Source: Maylandia zebra
Lineage: Eukaryota > Chordata > Actinopteri > Cichliformes > Cichlidae
Length of the DNA: 64,000 nt
Assembly (NCBI RefSeq): GCF_041146795.1
Contig: NC_135172.1
Location: forward strand, 13,134,137-13,198,136
Reading direction: 5' to 3'
The translations under genes were made by a program, and so were the position numbers. The notes beneath the pieces were generated by a model. It was not told the DNA's origin. It searched no databases and saw nothing but the letters and a program-made list of their open reading frames with translations. How positions within the stretch are numbered: position 1 is the stretch's first letter; every line of letters begins with the position of its first letter. This document shows positions 11,131 through 22,753 of this stretch, one piece after another.

Positions 11131-12748
11131 TATATCTTTGCAGGTGGTCTCCTCACTACAGGAGTTCACTCTGCAGCTGGGGAGAGGTGGAGAATGAACT
11201 CAACCTGGGTGTCTATTGTCTTGTGTAGTTTGGGAGTTAATTGGATGATGGGGTGGGTGCAGTTTTCTCTGGTGAGGAGTCGGGTGGGCTGCCCCGGACT
11301 CTGTGGGGCTGGGCGGTGCTGCAGCTGCGGGCCCTGGTCCGGATGGGCCTGGGCCCCCTTGCCCTGGTGGGTTCCGGAGTGTGGGGGTGCCTACTGGGGT
11401 CAGCGGAGGAGCTGGCCCCAGGGAGGGGCCACTTGCCAGGGAGGGGCCACTTGCCCCTCCCTTTCTTCCCTCCCCATCCTCAGCTGCCTCCCTATTCCCG
11501 CTCTACCACACCCACCCACACACGCAGGGCTTGGGGTGCAGGTATCTCACCAGGGTGCAGGGGAGGCACTCCCCCTCTGTCCCCTTCTGGCCGCCTGTGC
11601 CTCAGTTTTATTCTGCAACCTAGACATCCACATTACTCACACTCTCACATAACACATACATATAGGGCCTTGGGGGTGGGCACGTTTTACAGCATCCAGA
11701 GGATGGTCGGTGTACTCCAACCCACCTCTGGCGCTGGTGCCCTACCCTCAATTTTAAATGCATTTAGACACTAAGGGTTTTCGGGAAGAGCCGTGCTGCT
11801 CTCTGAGAGGAAGCTAGTACCATGCTCTCCTGTGTTTTAAATGCACTTTAGACCAGCACACAGCAACACTACATATGAGCGGGCGTAGGGAGGTTTGAGG
11901 TCTTCACTCACCCCGGTTCTGTTAGCCGTCAGGGCTGGGGGGCTGGGAGGAGGTGCTGGCCGTCTCCTTTGGGGCTCTACTCAGCTCTTCCCAGGAGGGT
12001 GGCACGGTTCCCCCCCCCTTTGGTGGTCCTCCTCGGGTCCTTGTACTCTGGGGCCTCTGGATATCTGGGGCCTGGATCTCCTCTATACCTGCTTTATACC
12101 CTGGTGGACGGGGCTGTGGCTCCCCACACTCCCTAGCAGATCGTTACATGGAGAAACCTTTGGAATACAAGCATGCTGATCCACACAGGTATGCACACAG
12201 GCGTACACACGGGTGTTCACAGACGCGGACTACACCTTTCTTGGCTGCTGCCTCAAAGCACATTGTGCGCTGTCTATCTTGCGTGCTGCACAATATCATT
12301 TATTATTTAGTATCTACTGTTAGCTAGCTAGTTTATTGTGATGGTGCTGTTTTTTTATTATGTTGCTCTTTGTTGTTTGCTTTCTCTTCTGTTTTTTTTC
12401 TCCATACAGGTGATCCAGGTGTTTTGTTTGGGTTTTTTTTTGGTTTTTTTTGGTTTTTTTCTCTCTTCCCCCCCTTCTCACCGTCTCTTCTCCCCTCTGG
12501 TTTTGTTTCTCTCCCTCTCTTTCTTTCATTCTTTCTCCCTGTCCTATCCCCCAGTCATGTCTGTCCCGTTTGTAGCAACTGAAAATAAAATAAATTCATA
12601 ATTATAATAAAGGTCAATCAAATGGACCAATATGGCAAGGCCATGATGATCCACTTGGTAAAATAAATCCGCTTGGCATCTTTCTTGGCCTTAAGACAAC
12701 AATTCTGATGGCTAAAGATCCAAACGGGACACAAAAAAAAAAAAAGAA
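11131..12748 (+). mobile_element. Poly-A-tailed retroposed repeat, 1.6 kb, with 17-bp target duplication
   Basis: The unit is bounded by AGAAATTATTCAGACGT at 11114-11130 and 12749-12765 and ends in an A13 run plus GAAA. That is the signature of target-primed reverse transcription. The first 1 kb is GC-rich, with GGCCTGGGCCCC-type low-complexity runs and several overlapping ORFs of 90-180 codons that carry no recognisable domain. The last 300 bp are T/C-rich, then A-rich. It may be a 5'-truncated LINE or a family known only by its UTR; I could not assign the family. Confidence 0.65.
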
Positions 12749-12765
12749 AGAAATTATTCAGACGT

Positions 12766-13983
12766 ATCATCAAGCTTTGATAGTTAAATGCTCAGCCAGG
12801 TCCCCGTGCCAAATACACCCAGACAGATAAATTAGACAAACCAGAAGTTAGTGCTTCTTGATAGCAGCCTCAGAACTTTTATAACCTCTCAGTTTCACTG
12901 TGGCTCAGGCCTGTTAAGCACTTGTCTCTGTATTGCGCAGGATTTTTAATGACTTCTTCACAGTTATGTCGAGGATAATAATAAGAGCTGATGAAAATGA
13001 GGGCAGAGCCAGGCTACTTCATGTCTCAGCACAAGTGGGAATCTGTCTTTCTGCCATCACCTGCTAGCAAATTGGCAAGCAGGTAGTAACAACACTGTAT
13101 AATTAACACATAAACACACTCAAGTATGCCTGAGTTTTGTTCACTGTGCCAAAAATTTATTTTGGCATTGGCTTAGGATTTTTTTTTTGTCTTACTTGAT
13201 GTAACAGTAGCTTCATGCTTTATTAAAAAAAATAATTGTAGCTTCACATGTCTTTCATCTCCATAAGAATGATGTTTTAATGGATGATAAAAACTCTGAT
13301 AAAGTCTTAAACTAAAATAATGTTAAATATTTGATGATAACTGTAAATTTGCTTTAGTTATTAAGAGTCCATATAATGTGGTACAAAAAAGTCAGAATTA
13401 ATAAAACAAATTGCTCACCCTTTCTGTCCATGCAGATTTTTATTTTATTTTAATATACATGGGATTTGTTGGTATCATTGGGATCATTGTCCTATTTCGT
13501 GGTCGTAGGTCAAACGTTTAATGAGATGGTCTCACATAAATATTTTGGTACACAAAGTTCATGGTTGACTCAATAACTACAAGGTGCCGCAGTTCTGCGG
13601 TTACAGGGCAAACCCAAATCATGACCTTTCCTTCACTGTGCATGACACTTGGTATGAGGTGTATGTGCTGAGATCCTGTGTATGGTTTCGGCCATGGTGC
13701 ATCAGAAGAACATCTGAAGTTAAAACAGCATTAAATAGTATTATTTTACTATTGTTTTAACATTTGTCTCTTCCTTCATCTAGGGTGTGATGAAGCGTCG
13801 TGAATGTGTTGAATCTTTCCGGTCAATGGTTTCGCCAAAAGAAAGATCACATGAAGCACCCTGACATCTGCTGGTCAATCGATGTACACCAGGAGTGCTG
13901 TGATATTACATGTGGGCTACACGCCAGTGGATATGTATGGTCTATGTACCATATGATGTTCTGTAGAATATATATATATATAT
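12766..13983. other. Unassigned AT-rich stretch
   Basis: No supported exon. Low-complexity T-rich and AT-rich sequence ends in the short (AT)n run that was the target of the next hAT insertion. Confidence 0.35.
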
Positions 13984-15665
13984 TAGGGGTGCAACGATAC
14001 ACAAAATTCACGGTTCGGTTCGGTTCGATACTTTGGTGTCACGGTTCGATATTTTTTCGATACAAAAAAAATGTTCAAGCATTTTTAATTTGTCATTTAT
14101 TAAAATTATAAATATATATTTTAACTCAAAATTACAGTTTTTAAATTTAACCCTAACCCTTGTGCGTGTTTTTTATTTTGACAGCGAATGCACACCTGCG
14201 GACCACTTATGTGCAGCCCTGGTTATTTAGCTTGTCATATTGCAGCCACAGAAATTATTTTGTCCATGAAACCATAAAGCTGCACTTTCTTTTTGCCTTA
14301 TAGTCTGATTTGTCATAACTTCTCCGTTTTGTGGTAAGCTTTTCTTTGGCTGTCACTTCTTCACCCTGACCTGTCTTATTTGGCTCAGCAGAACTGAAAT
14401 GCTTTTACACACTCACTCACATAAGCTCAGCGATTCTCTGCGCGATCAACCTCTCACATGTTTAAGCTTGCTGTGGGAGATTTCACTTGTCATGTTTCCA
14501 TAGTAAGCTAACGATTAATAAGACGATGTCAGAGGAATTGGTGCACAAATTATCATCACTCACAGATCAGTGCTGTCGCTCTCTATACACAGTTCGCACG
14601 ATTGCAAAGTGAAAGCAAAAAAACAAGCGCAAATTCAAACGCGACTTCAATATGTCACATATTGACAGTGGCTCACCGATGCCAATGACATAATTACCCA
14701 GCTACATTTCTGAAAGAATGCAAAAGCATTGACATATATTTTTCCTACAATAGCCCGACGGGCAGGGAAGAGATAGAATTTTGGTAGCCCGACTGAAAAA
14801 AATCGCTAGCTCCGGGACGTCGGGCTAGCGATTTTGCGAGCCCTGTATCTGATTGAGGAATCACTCATCTTTGGAAAAGAGAGTTTATACAGAGAAATGG
14901 CTCTTTCCAAAATAAAAGCTATACTATCCGCTTCTTCTGGGCTATATTCTCAGCAGCATAAGGAGAATCATGTGCTAACAGCTGTCTAAATGACTCGGCT
15001 AAAGTTAGTAGCATGCTTGCTTTTTTTTGTCTGCTTCCACTTGTCTTTGCACTAGGATGATGTCGGAGTAAATGTGCAGTCATATTCGTTGTGTTCCCAC
15101 TAGTGCTTTCAGGTTAATCTCGTTGAAATGACCTTAACGCCACAACACGGCAAATCTCCGTTAATGAGCTACCGCCGATCGCCCCGTGCATGGGGCTAGA
15201 CGGCCAACACGTTAACGAGCTAACTGCGCTAACACACTAGTTCACACCAATGTAATTGAGCATTGCATGGCACATCCAACATACTGTTTTACTTTAGTCC
15301 ATGACTCGCTTACCTTCAGGGTCATACGTCACATGAAAACCAAAATAATTCCAAACGCCAGATCTGAATGAGAGTGGGGGAGGTCCATGTTAAAAGGAGA
15401 GCTTAACTTCTGTCTCGCTAGCTTGCCCTGCGCTCTTCCTTCTGACGATGCTGTCTGTGTTGAGCGCTCAGTGGATCTGCGCTGGACAGTGCAGCCTAGG
15501 CGGAGTAGTCGAACACAGATTCACTGAGCGCTCAACACAGACAGCATCGTCAGAAGGAAAATTGATAAAATAAATTACAAATGTTGTATTGTTCGATACA
15601 TATGCGTACCGAACCGAAAGCACTGTATCGAACGGTTCAATATCGATACGAATATCGTTGCACCC

Positions 15666-15668
<3 letters not shown>
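13984..15668. mobile_element. Non-autonomous hAT-type transposon, 1685 bp
   Basis: Perfect 16-bp terminal inverted repeats TAGGGGTGCAACGATA bound the element, with CGGTTCGGTTCGATAC-type subterminal repeats at both ends. It inserted in an (AT)n tract, so the 8-bp duplication reads ATATATAT on both sides. No transposase is present. An internal piece near 14750-14850 (ending GCGATTTTGCGAGCCCTG) looks like the end of a different element, so the body may be composite. Confidence 0.85.
15436..15559. repeat. 38-bp perfect inverted repeat (hairpin) near the hAT right end
   Basis: Arm 15436-15473 is the exact reverse complement of arm 15522-15559, with a 48-bp spacer. After one mismatch the pairing continues for five more bases (ATCTG / CAGAT). 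The arms contain TGAGCGCTCA, itself a palindrome. Confidence 0.9.

Positions 15669-15757
<89 letters not shown>
15669..15757. repeat. (AT)n microsatellite
   Basis: About 44 AT units with one ATACATATAC interruption, directly abutting the hAT right end. Confidence 0.9.
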
Positions 15758-15762
<5 letters not shown>

Positions 15763-15858
15763 CTCCCTAACTGCTGATAATTTTTGATGGCACCATCATG
15801 TGCTTACAATCTCCTTGCAAGCTCATGATGATTCTCAGAATCAGCTCAGATCCAGTTC

Positions 15859-15962
15859 TGTCATGGTCCGGGTGTGTGCCAGTGTGTCTCCCTCCGAGCC
15901 GGCGTCTCCACCCCTGGGAGGGGCCTCAGTGTTTTTGCTGATCGCTTACATCTGTGGGTAAT
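15859..15962 (+). repeat. Gypsy A 5' LTR, first part (U3 start)
   Basis: Identical to the first 104 bases of the 3' LTR at 35498. It stops at GGGTAAT, where the ISL2EU element begins. Confidence 0.93.
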
Positions 15963-16036
15963 AGTTGGGTTGCGGTCACGTGGTTCTGATGACGTGCGGA
16001 GGCAGCGCGATTTTTGAGTGGAGGGCGGAAGTAAAC

Positions 16037-19000
16037 ATGGAGGACACTGTGGAGAGTCAGGAGAGCAGCTATTGTGCAACTTTAGACCCCGTTTCTCGGG
16101 AGAGATATAAACAGATAGTTAAAAAATATATTGGACGTGATCCGTATTCTTTGAAAATGTCCGAATACACCACAGAAGTAAAGGATTTGCCTACTATCGA
16201 GGCTGTGGATATCACCAACTACTTGGTCCTCCAGACTTCTTACTACACTAGGCAGCAAATGAAAGCTTTCAAGAGTCTGGAGGCGTACAATTTTTTTGTC
16301 AGCGGGTGGGTCCACAACCTTGGAACAAAACGTCTCCGTGATGGATACAGTTTGGTGTTTGCAAGGGTGAGTGTTTGTTCTTATATTGCTTTATCTTAAA
16401 CACGCTAACAGTTAGCGGTAGCGGCTTTAACGTCAACAAACATGCCACATCCTTAGGACTTCGTTAGAGTGACAGTTGTTTGTTTCAAGGTAAACCATTC
16501 TCAGCGGTCTAACGAGACACCTCTGAAGACTTGGGTAATTGCAAAGGAGGATGGAGAAGTGATTGCAGCTCATTGCAATTGTATGGCAGGGTTAGTAGCC
16601 TAATTAAGTAGGATGTTATTGCAATGAGAACACACACATACACACACACACACACACACATATACGCATAGGGCACTGCTAGCATTTTGCAGGTGTACTT
16701 CAGTAGTAGTGGGGAGAGAGTGTTTTCTTTTAGCTAAGAATTCATCAGCTAAGAATTTGTGTGATTGCCTTAGATCCCTCATGACACTCAGATGCATTTT
16801 TCAGATAGAGGGTAGAACTATTCAGTCATGTCATCACCTAGATAATGATTTCTCTATAGGCTGTTGAGAAAGAGTTAATGAATAAACATGTTACTTCAAA
16901 TAAAGTGCCATTGCACATTAGTATTAGTAAGCTATGCATCATCAAAATGTACTGTAAATATTGCATTTCATGTTAAAAAGATTATGTGCTCTATTTCCAG
17001 ACTATCAGAATCATGCTCGCACGTTGGAGCTGTTCTTTTTGCAGTTGAAGCTGGGGTGAAAATGAGAGCGACATGCACATCAGAGCAGTGCAAGTGGCTG
17101 ATGCCATCTCATGTTAAAAAGGTAAGCCAAAAAGCAAAATGTAGGATAAAGAATGTTATATTGGGACTTCATGTGACAGTAGGATAAAATATCTTCCCCT
17201 ATACTGCTACCTTGTCATGGTGGGGAAGCTTGAGTGCCTCAATGACCCTGTAGGCTATACCGGCGGGGGCTTCAAGCTCCTGGTAGATCTAATCAAGCCG
17301 GGCAGGTTGCAGGTGAGGGGTCAGACAAAAGGCAGTACTTTAATAAATGAAGAGTTCTATTCCAAAACGCTATAACAGCATTTAAAAGCCATTTCCTTTT
17401 TCATGACTAACATAACCATGACTGCAGAACCGTATACTGTATATCACACCCTTCTCATGCATGCCTCAACACCCTAGCACTTGTTTTCTGCGCACACACA
17501 CACCTGACTGCAGCACTTTATATATTCACATTTCTCATGCATTCCTCAATACTCACAACTCCTCACACCACATTTTCATCAACATGGAACTGCTTACTTT
17601 CCACTCCTTTTATACCCAGCACATGGCACCTCCATCCCCACCCAACATACACACACACACTTCACTGCCAACCAACCACTATACCCAGCCTAAAACACAC
17701 ATACTCACTCCACTGCCATCACTGTTCAATTTCGAATATTTTTGGAAACGAATATATAGCGTTTTGGAAAAGAGCTTTTTAAATTTTAATGATCTTCTTT
17801 GGCTTAATTTTTCCAGATTCCTGCTTGCCCAGTAACTCTGATTGACTTCTCTTCAGCAAAGTCAAAAAAACGAAAGCTTGAGTGTTCCATTGATGGCTGC
17901 ACAAGTACACAAAAGGTTGGGAAATCACTTCCATGCCCAAGAGTGCAGAGAGATTCAGGGACATACTGTAGGTTTTTTGAGAGTTTAAGCAAAAACTGTC
18001 CAAGGAGTGCAGCACTGATGTCTAAGGAACCTTACCACAAAGAATTTGTCCCCCAGTCTAGCATGCTTCCTAAAACTGTGCCTGAGTACAGAACACCAGA
18101 GACACTGCAGCTCCCCCCCCAAAGACCTTGAAGAGCTATGCCTGGACTTCCAGCTTGAAGAGCTCACCCTGTCCCAAGTCCAGGCTGTAGAGAGGGCGAC
18201 TCGAAGTCAGAGTGCAAGCAGTATTTGGTTTAGGCAAAGAGCTGGACGCGTAACTGCCTCTAAGCTGAAACAAGTTCTTAAGACCAACCCCCAGCAACCA
18301 TCAAAGAGCTTGATCAAGGCCATATGCTATCCAGAGGCATATAGGTTCACCACAGCTGCTACAAGGTATTTAGGGTTTGATGTAGGGTAAGGCAGAGTTA
18401 AGATTTGGGGTATGAAACTGTCCATAACTGTAACTAAAAAAGTGTTATGAAGATGGAGGTTAGTTATAGGCTTATACGGCTAGGGTTATACAGGGTAAGA
18501 ACTAAGTATAGTTTAGGGTAATGGCATATTGTATAATACATCACTTTACTGTTTTACACATCCAATACTAAGTAATAATTTCCTTTTCATGTTTGGCATG
18601 TGTACTGTTTATAGTTATGGATGCAAACATGAAGCACCACCCAGAGGAGCATATGAGAAGCTTATGAGCCAGGAGCATGCAGGCTTCTCATGTATGGACA
18701 GCGGTCTCTGGCTGAACCCCAAGTGGCCATACATGGGGTCCTCCCCTGATGGGATAGTCACTTGTGACTGTCATGGAACTGGCATCTGCGAGATTAAGGT
18801 ATTGACTCTGTTGTAGTCAAGGCCATAGGTGTGACATCTTTCCATAAGAATCAGTGAACTGAGTAAAAATGCAGGAAATACCTTTTCTAATTTCTAATCT
18901 ATTGTTCAATTAAGATAAGATGAGGCTTTATTGTCTGTGTCAAATAGACATTTGTTTTGGGCAATGAGAGATTATGATAACACAGACCACACCCATCATC

Positions 19001-19377
19001 TTTGCTTCTTCACTGTTTCATCAGATAAATCTTGATTGTTGTTCTCATCACTGTGATTTTAGTGCCCACACTCTCAGAAAGATGCGGTCAACCTGCGCAT
19101 GCGTGCTGGGGAGAAGGGCTTCTGCCTCATCAGTGACGGGGATAATGTCACACTGGACCCAACTCATGACTACTATTACCAAATTCAGGCACAGCTTCAC
19201 ATTGCAAATGCAGAGTACTGTGACTTTGTTGTGTGGAACCGCAATGACATATTTGTTGAAAGGATTTTGCCTGACCTTGAGTTTTGGGATGATGCGATTC
19301 CTAAAGTTGAGTGTTTTTTTAGAAACAGTATACTCCCAGAAATACTGGGACAGCAAGTTACAAACATACATGTGTAA
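16037..19377 (+). CDS. SWIM zinc-finger plus YqaJ-type nuclease, ISL2EU accessory protein (one frameshift)
   Basis: Six exons, all GT-AG: 16037-16366, 16490-16590, 17001-17121, 17817-18365, 18615-18798 and 19063-19377. Apart from one extra base they total 533 codons including the stop. Exons 2-3 form a SWIM finger split by an intron: CNCMAG ... SCSH. Exon 4 ends with [13 protein letters not shown], and exon 5 gives YGCKHE, GSSPDG and CEIK. These are the box order and the E-D-ExK metal-ligand pattern of the YqaJ/lambda-exonuclease nuclease fold. Exon 6 has YYYQIQAQ and a closing segment. Exon 4 carries C8 at 18113-18120 where C7 keeps the frame: its length is 549, while the phase pattern demands 548. 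This is a real break or an assembly error in a homopolymer. The likely role is a DNA-processing nuclease helping transposition; no biochemical role is established that I know of. Confidence 0.8.
17190..17460. repeat. Dispersed-repeat fragment in intron 3 of the YqaJ gene
   Basis: CTACCTTGTCATGGTGGGG and the following GGTGAGGGGTCAGACAAA resemble a block often seen in fish LINE 5' regions. Family not assigned. It is followed by CACA-rich sequence up to 17720. Confidence 0.3.
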
Positions 19378-19859
19378 TGTGATAAAAGGACGACAACATA
19401 ATGACATTTTGAATATTGTTATGACCTGATGGTAGTCATTATGAGTTCTGGCTATTGTATTTGCTCTGACGTAGCATTAGAGCACAAATTGTCATTTAAT
19501 TTTATTGTACATTTAATTGTGTCATTTAAGTGTTGTGTAACACTACACAATGATTAAATGCTATTGAGGCAGCATAATAATACATTGGTGGTTTATTTAC
19601 AAGATTAGACTTACAGTATAATACTGTACAAACTGCCAGCACAATATGACAGTTGGAGAAAAATATTTCATTTGAAAACATTTACAGACTAATCAGGAGT
19701 CAGGACTTAGGTACTACTATTACTCTACCCTGTTCTACTTATCACCAGAGCCAAGCAGCAGATACTGGACACTACTCTTCCTCTCCACCCCCTTCTGTGA
19801 GCCGTGACAGTGACAAGACATTTAATTTTTTTTAACTGATTGATTACCACCCACCCCCC

Positions 19860-21990
19860 TTACTCCAGTGGGACAACAGACTTGGAGAGATTTGATAAGG
19901 CACAACAAATTACCCCAATCTTGTCGATCAATGCATGTGTCTCACCTGGCTTTGTGGACATGTTCTCTATTGGCATAGCCCTGCTCTGCAGAATTTGATA
20001 TTTCCTCCTGACTAAACCTATGACTCGCTCAACATGGATACGCAAATTGGCTATTTTCCTTGTCTCTGCCACTTCATAGGCTGACAGCTGTTTTCTCCCT
20101 TTAGTGAATGCCGGTGTCTGTAGTGAAGCACAGTAAAACCCCACATTATCGCCAATATTGAACCCACGATCTGCAAGGACAATATCTCCAGGTAACAAGT
20201 TCTTTAGGAGGCCACTCTCTATTGTGATCTGCTTATCGCTAACTCTCCCTCCCCAGGCAGAAGATATGTAAGTGACGTAGCCTTGGGGGGCAACACCAAT
20301 CAAAAATTTTACAGTGTGATGGTGCTTGTAGTTGGACCAAGTTTGAGCTTGTGCAAGAAGATTAGATGGTCTCTCAATAAAGACTTCAAAGCAATCAACA
20401 ATCACAGCCACTTTACATCCAAATGCCTGTCTGAAACTCAGTGGCATCGTAGCTTGAAGAACATGTCGCTCTGGCCACTCAATTAGGAACTCTAACCTTT
20501 TATGAAGTATGTCAATTACTTTATGCCAAACTCTAGAAGCAGTGGACAGAGAAATATTGAACCTGAAAGCTAAATCTTTCAGGGGCAGATTTAGTCTCAG
20601 CCTCAGCAAAACTAGTATGAATTGTTCAAATTTGGACAACAAAGACATAGGTCCCGAGGTGATATAGGGCTCGCACAGTTCAAAAATCTGAATTAAAACT
20701 AAGAAGTTGGGGAGCCCTGTGTAGAACTTTGTCTTGTCTTCATTTTTTTCAAAAGCCTCCTGGCTGAACTGTGTGTCCAGAGCCTTGCTCCGAAGATCAA
20801 CCAGCTCTGCTGTGTTCTGTCTCAAAACATCCTCCATCTTCTCGATGTCATCCATCGTCAGCTCTGTCTGGCATCCAGCATCCGCACAGCCTGCAATATA
20901 ACAGTGGGGGAGCATAATCAGCATAATAGAGGCAACCTCAATTTTTACTCATTTTCACTGTAGGAGTTTTTTAGTGGGCTATTAGAATCTGGTGTAATGT
21001 GTTTAATTCACTATGTTAATTTAATGTAATAATTTTTTTAATCAACAAAAAAACATGTTGCGTCTAAACAAAAAATATATTTATATGTTTCTCACCACAG
21101 AAACCTTACATTACGGATATCTTTACTTATCTGTGAAAGGAGACTGTCTGGAATCTGGCAATATAAGAACCATAGCAGTGTACAAAAACCTGTGGTGTGT
21201 GCCTGACGGTAATAAGTGCCACTTTTTCTTTTTTTCTGAATAAAATGGTATGGATTTACTCTGTGATTAAAAAAATCACAAACATGTAATATGTAACTTG
21301 GACCATAATCATTACAGATAATGGCATCTTTTTCTCTTTGACATGATTCTTGTTTGTTTTACATCTCAGCACAATATCTTACCTGGATAAGTGAATGTCT
21401 CATTCACACTGAAGTCTTCTGGTTGTGGATTCTCAGCTGGAAGCTGCAGTTCGGGGTTCTCCACTGTCACTAGGCTCAAATCCGGGCTCTCAGCCGTCTG
21501 TTGCATATCCAAAATCGCCTCTGCACATCGATGCTGTTCTGCCTTAAGCTTCATTCTTTTCTCTCGTTTGAGAACTGATTCCGATCTGGGTTTTCGTTCG
21601 TAGCCGAGATTGACCGTCGGAGCCCAGTCCTCCGACTCTTCGTCATCCAAAGCACTTGGGCAGCCTATAGTCCCAATCAAGTCAATATTAGACTACTAAC
21701 TTAAAAGCACTAAGTAAACGAGAATTTAACGACAACCTAATGCTAATAAGTTCGTTTGCAAACATAACATTACCTCTGAAGAAGTGGTCGCTGCAGACAC
21801 GGGCATTGGCAGACTCTGCTCCTCCCGACTGTAAACGTAAATTTAAAATCCATTTTTTCCTACGTTTTTCGGTTAGAATTTTCCATTTTTCTCCTCTTCG
21901 TTGGGCTATTTTTGGTACCCTAAAATACCGTTTATCAGTTTCTCTGGTCGACCTACTGGAGCATCCGTAAACACAACAGGACATAGGCAT
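19860..21990 (-). CDS. ISL2EU transposase: THAP plus HTH plus DDE_4
   Basis: Three exons on the minus strand (21990-21774, 21664-21383 and 20890-19860) have phase-1 junctions and make a 510-codon frame including the stop, with no break seen. Exon 1 is a THAP domain starting MPMSCCVYGC and ending ARVCSDHFFRG; exon 2 opens with the ALDDEESEDWAPT linker common after THAP domains in this family. Exon 3 has a Cys-containing GCADAGCQTEL start and a helix-turn-helix (LKDLAFRFNISLSTASRVWH). Its DDE core shows Asp in VIVDCFEV, Asp in DIVLADRGF and Glu in RIHVERVIG. It should bind the transposon ends through the THAP finger and cut and paste the element. The first ATG lies about 110 bp from the right end, as expected for a compact transposon promoter. 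It is probably functional or very recently so. Confidence 0.88.
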
Positions 21991-22099
21991 TTTGCGTACT
22001 GTCTGTCTGTGATTTTGCGCTTATCTTTTTCACTTCCGACCGCCAGTCAAATTTCGCGCTTTACGTCGACGTCACGTCTACGTCAAATGAAACCTAGCT

Positions 22100-22751
22100 A
22101 TTAGCCGGGGACTCATAAGGCCAGCGTTCTCAATCTCTCTTCGCCAGATTCTCTGCTAACATCAGTCAGTGCAGGCCACCACCATAATTCCCTACGTGTT
22201 TTTGTGAATCACCTTGCCTCACTATATGTTTGTTTTTTGTGCGCCTCTTCTTAGCTACACCTAACTGTCAACCCCTGTCGAAGAGCTTCTACTTGGATGC
22301 TGGACCTTCTGGCAGTCCCTCAGGCTATTACCAAAATTACCTACCTGCCTCTCTGCCTCCACGCCAGGAGTTTTTTGGATTTACACACCCGGACTACTCA
22401 CCCCTCTATGTCATCTCCGACCTCCGTTGGCAAGTACGCAGTACGAAGGAGGATTCTGAGCCAACAATATATTCATATGCCTCCTTATCTGTGTTTTGAA
22501 CATTTGCATTCTGTTACAGTGACCCCGACCTTTTCCTGGACCCTATGTGACTTGCTTTCCAGTCCAATCCCTGGAATAGCTGTCCTCTCTGACCCGGACC
22601 AGATCGTTACTTAGTTTAACGTCTACTCTCACCTTTTGTTTATGAATATTTTGTGTAAACATTAAACATTATTCTTAAAACATACTTACGAGCTGTTCGG
22701 CGTTTTGCGTTTGAGTCCTGTCACTCGTCTGAAACGGTCTCGGCCGTAACA
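22100..22751 (+). repeat. Gypsy A 5' LTR, second part (rest of U3, R, U5)
   Basis: Bases 22102-22751 correspond to the last 650 bases of the 3' LTR. The first two bases are the AT duplication made by the ISL2EU insertion. It contains an ATTAAA-type polyadenylation signal near 22663 and ends CGTAACA. Confidence 0.93.
22114..22152 (+). promoter_or_regulatory. Gypsy A core promoter: TATA-like box and predicted RNA 5' end
   Basis: CATAAGG at 22114-22120 lies about 28 bp upstream of GCCAGATTCT (22143-22152). The latter is the exact complement of the primer site behind the LTR. In Tf1/sushi elements the RNA 5' end anneals to that site, so transcription is predicted to start at about 22142-22143. 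Confidence 0.55.
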
Positions 22752-22753
22752 GT

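Larger units (their letters stand above)
15963..22099. mobile_element. ISL2EU-type DNA transposon, two genes, 6.1 kb
   Basis: Comparing the broken 5' LTR with the intact 3' LTR gives exact borders: a 2-bp AT duplication at 15961-15962 and 22100-22101. The ends pair as imperfect inverted repeats, AGTTGGGTT on the left and AGCTAGGTT on the right strand. The element carries a plus-strand SWIM/YqaJ gene and a minus-strand THAP/DDE transposase gene, tail to tail with about 480 bp between the stop codons. AT duplications, a DDE transposase and a YqaJ-nuclease partner are the hallmarks I know for the ISL2EU (IS4EU) superfamily. The superfamily name is from memory. Transposase reading frames are intact. 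Confidence 0.85.

Noticed and set aside
11194-12327. Several overlapping Gly/Pro/Leu-rich ORFs
   Set aside because: Three frames are open at once because the DNA is GC-rich and stop-poor. There is no domain, and the whole lies inside a retroposon.
15581-15787. ORF with Tyr-Ile repeats
   Set aside because: Translation of an (AT)n microsatellite.
15963-22099. PIF/Harbinger assignment for this transposon
   Set aside because: The comparison with the intact LTR supports a 2-bp AT duplication, not a 3-bp one. The partner gene is SWIM/YqaJ rather than Myb/SANT, and the transposase has a THAP head.
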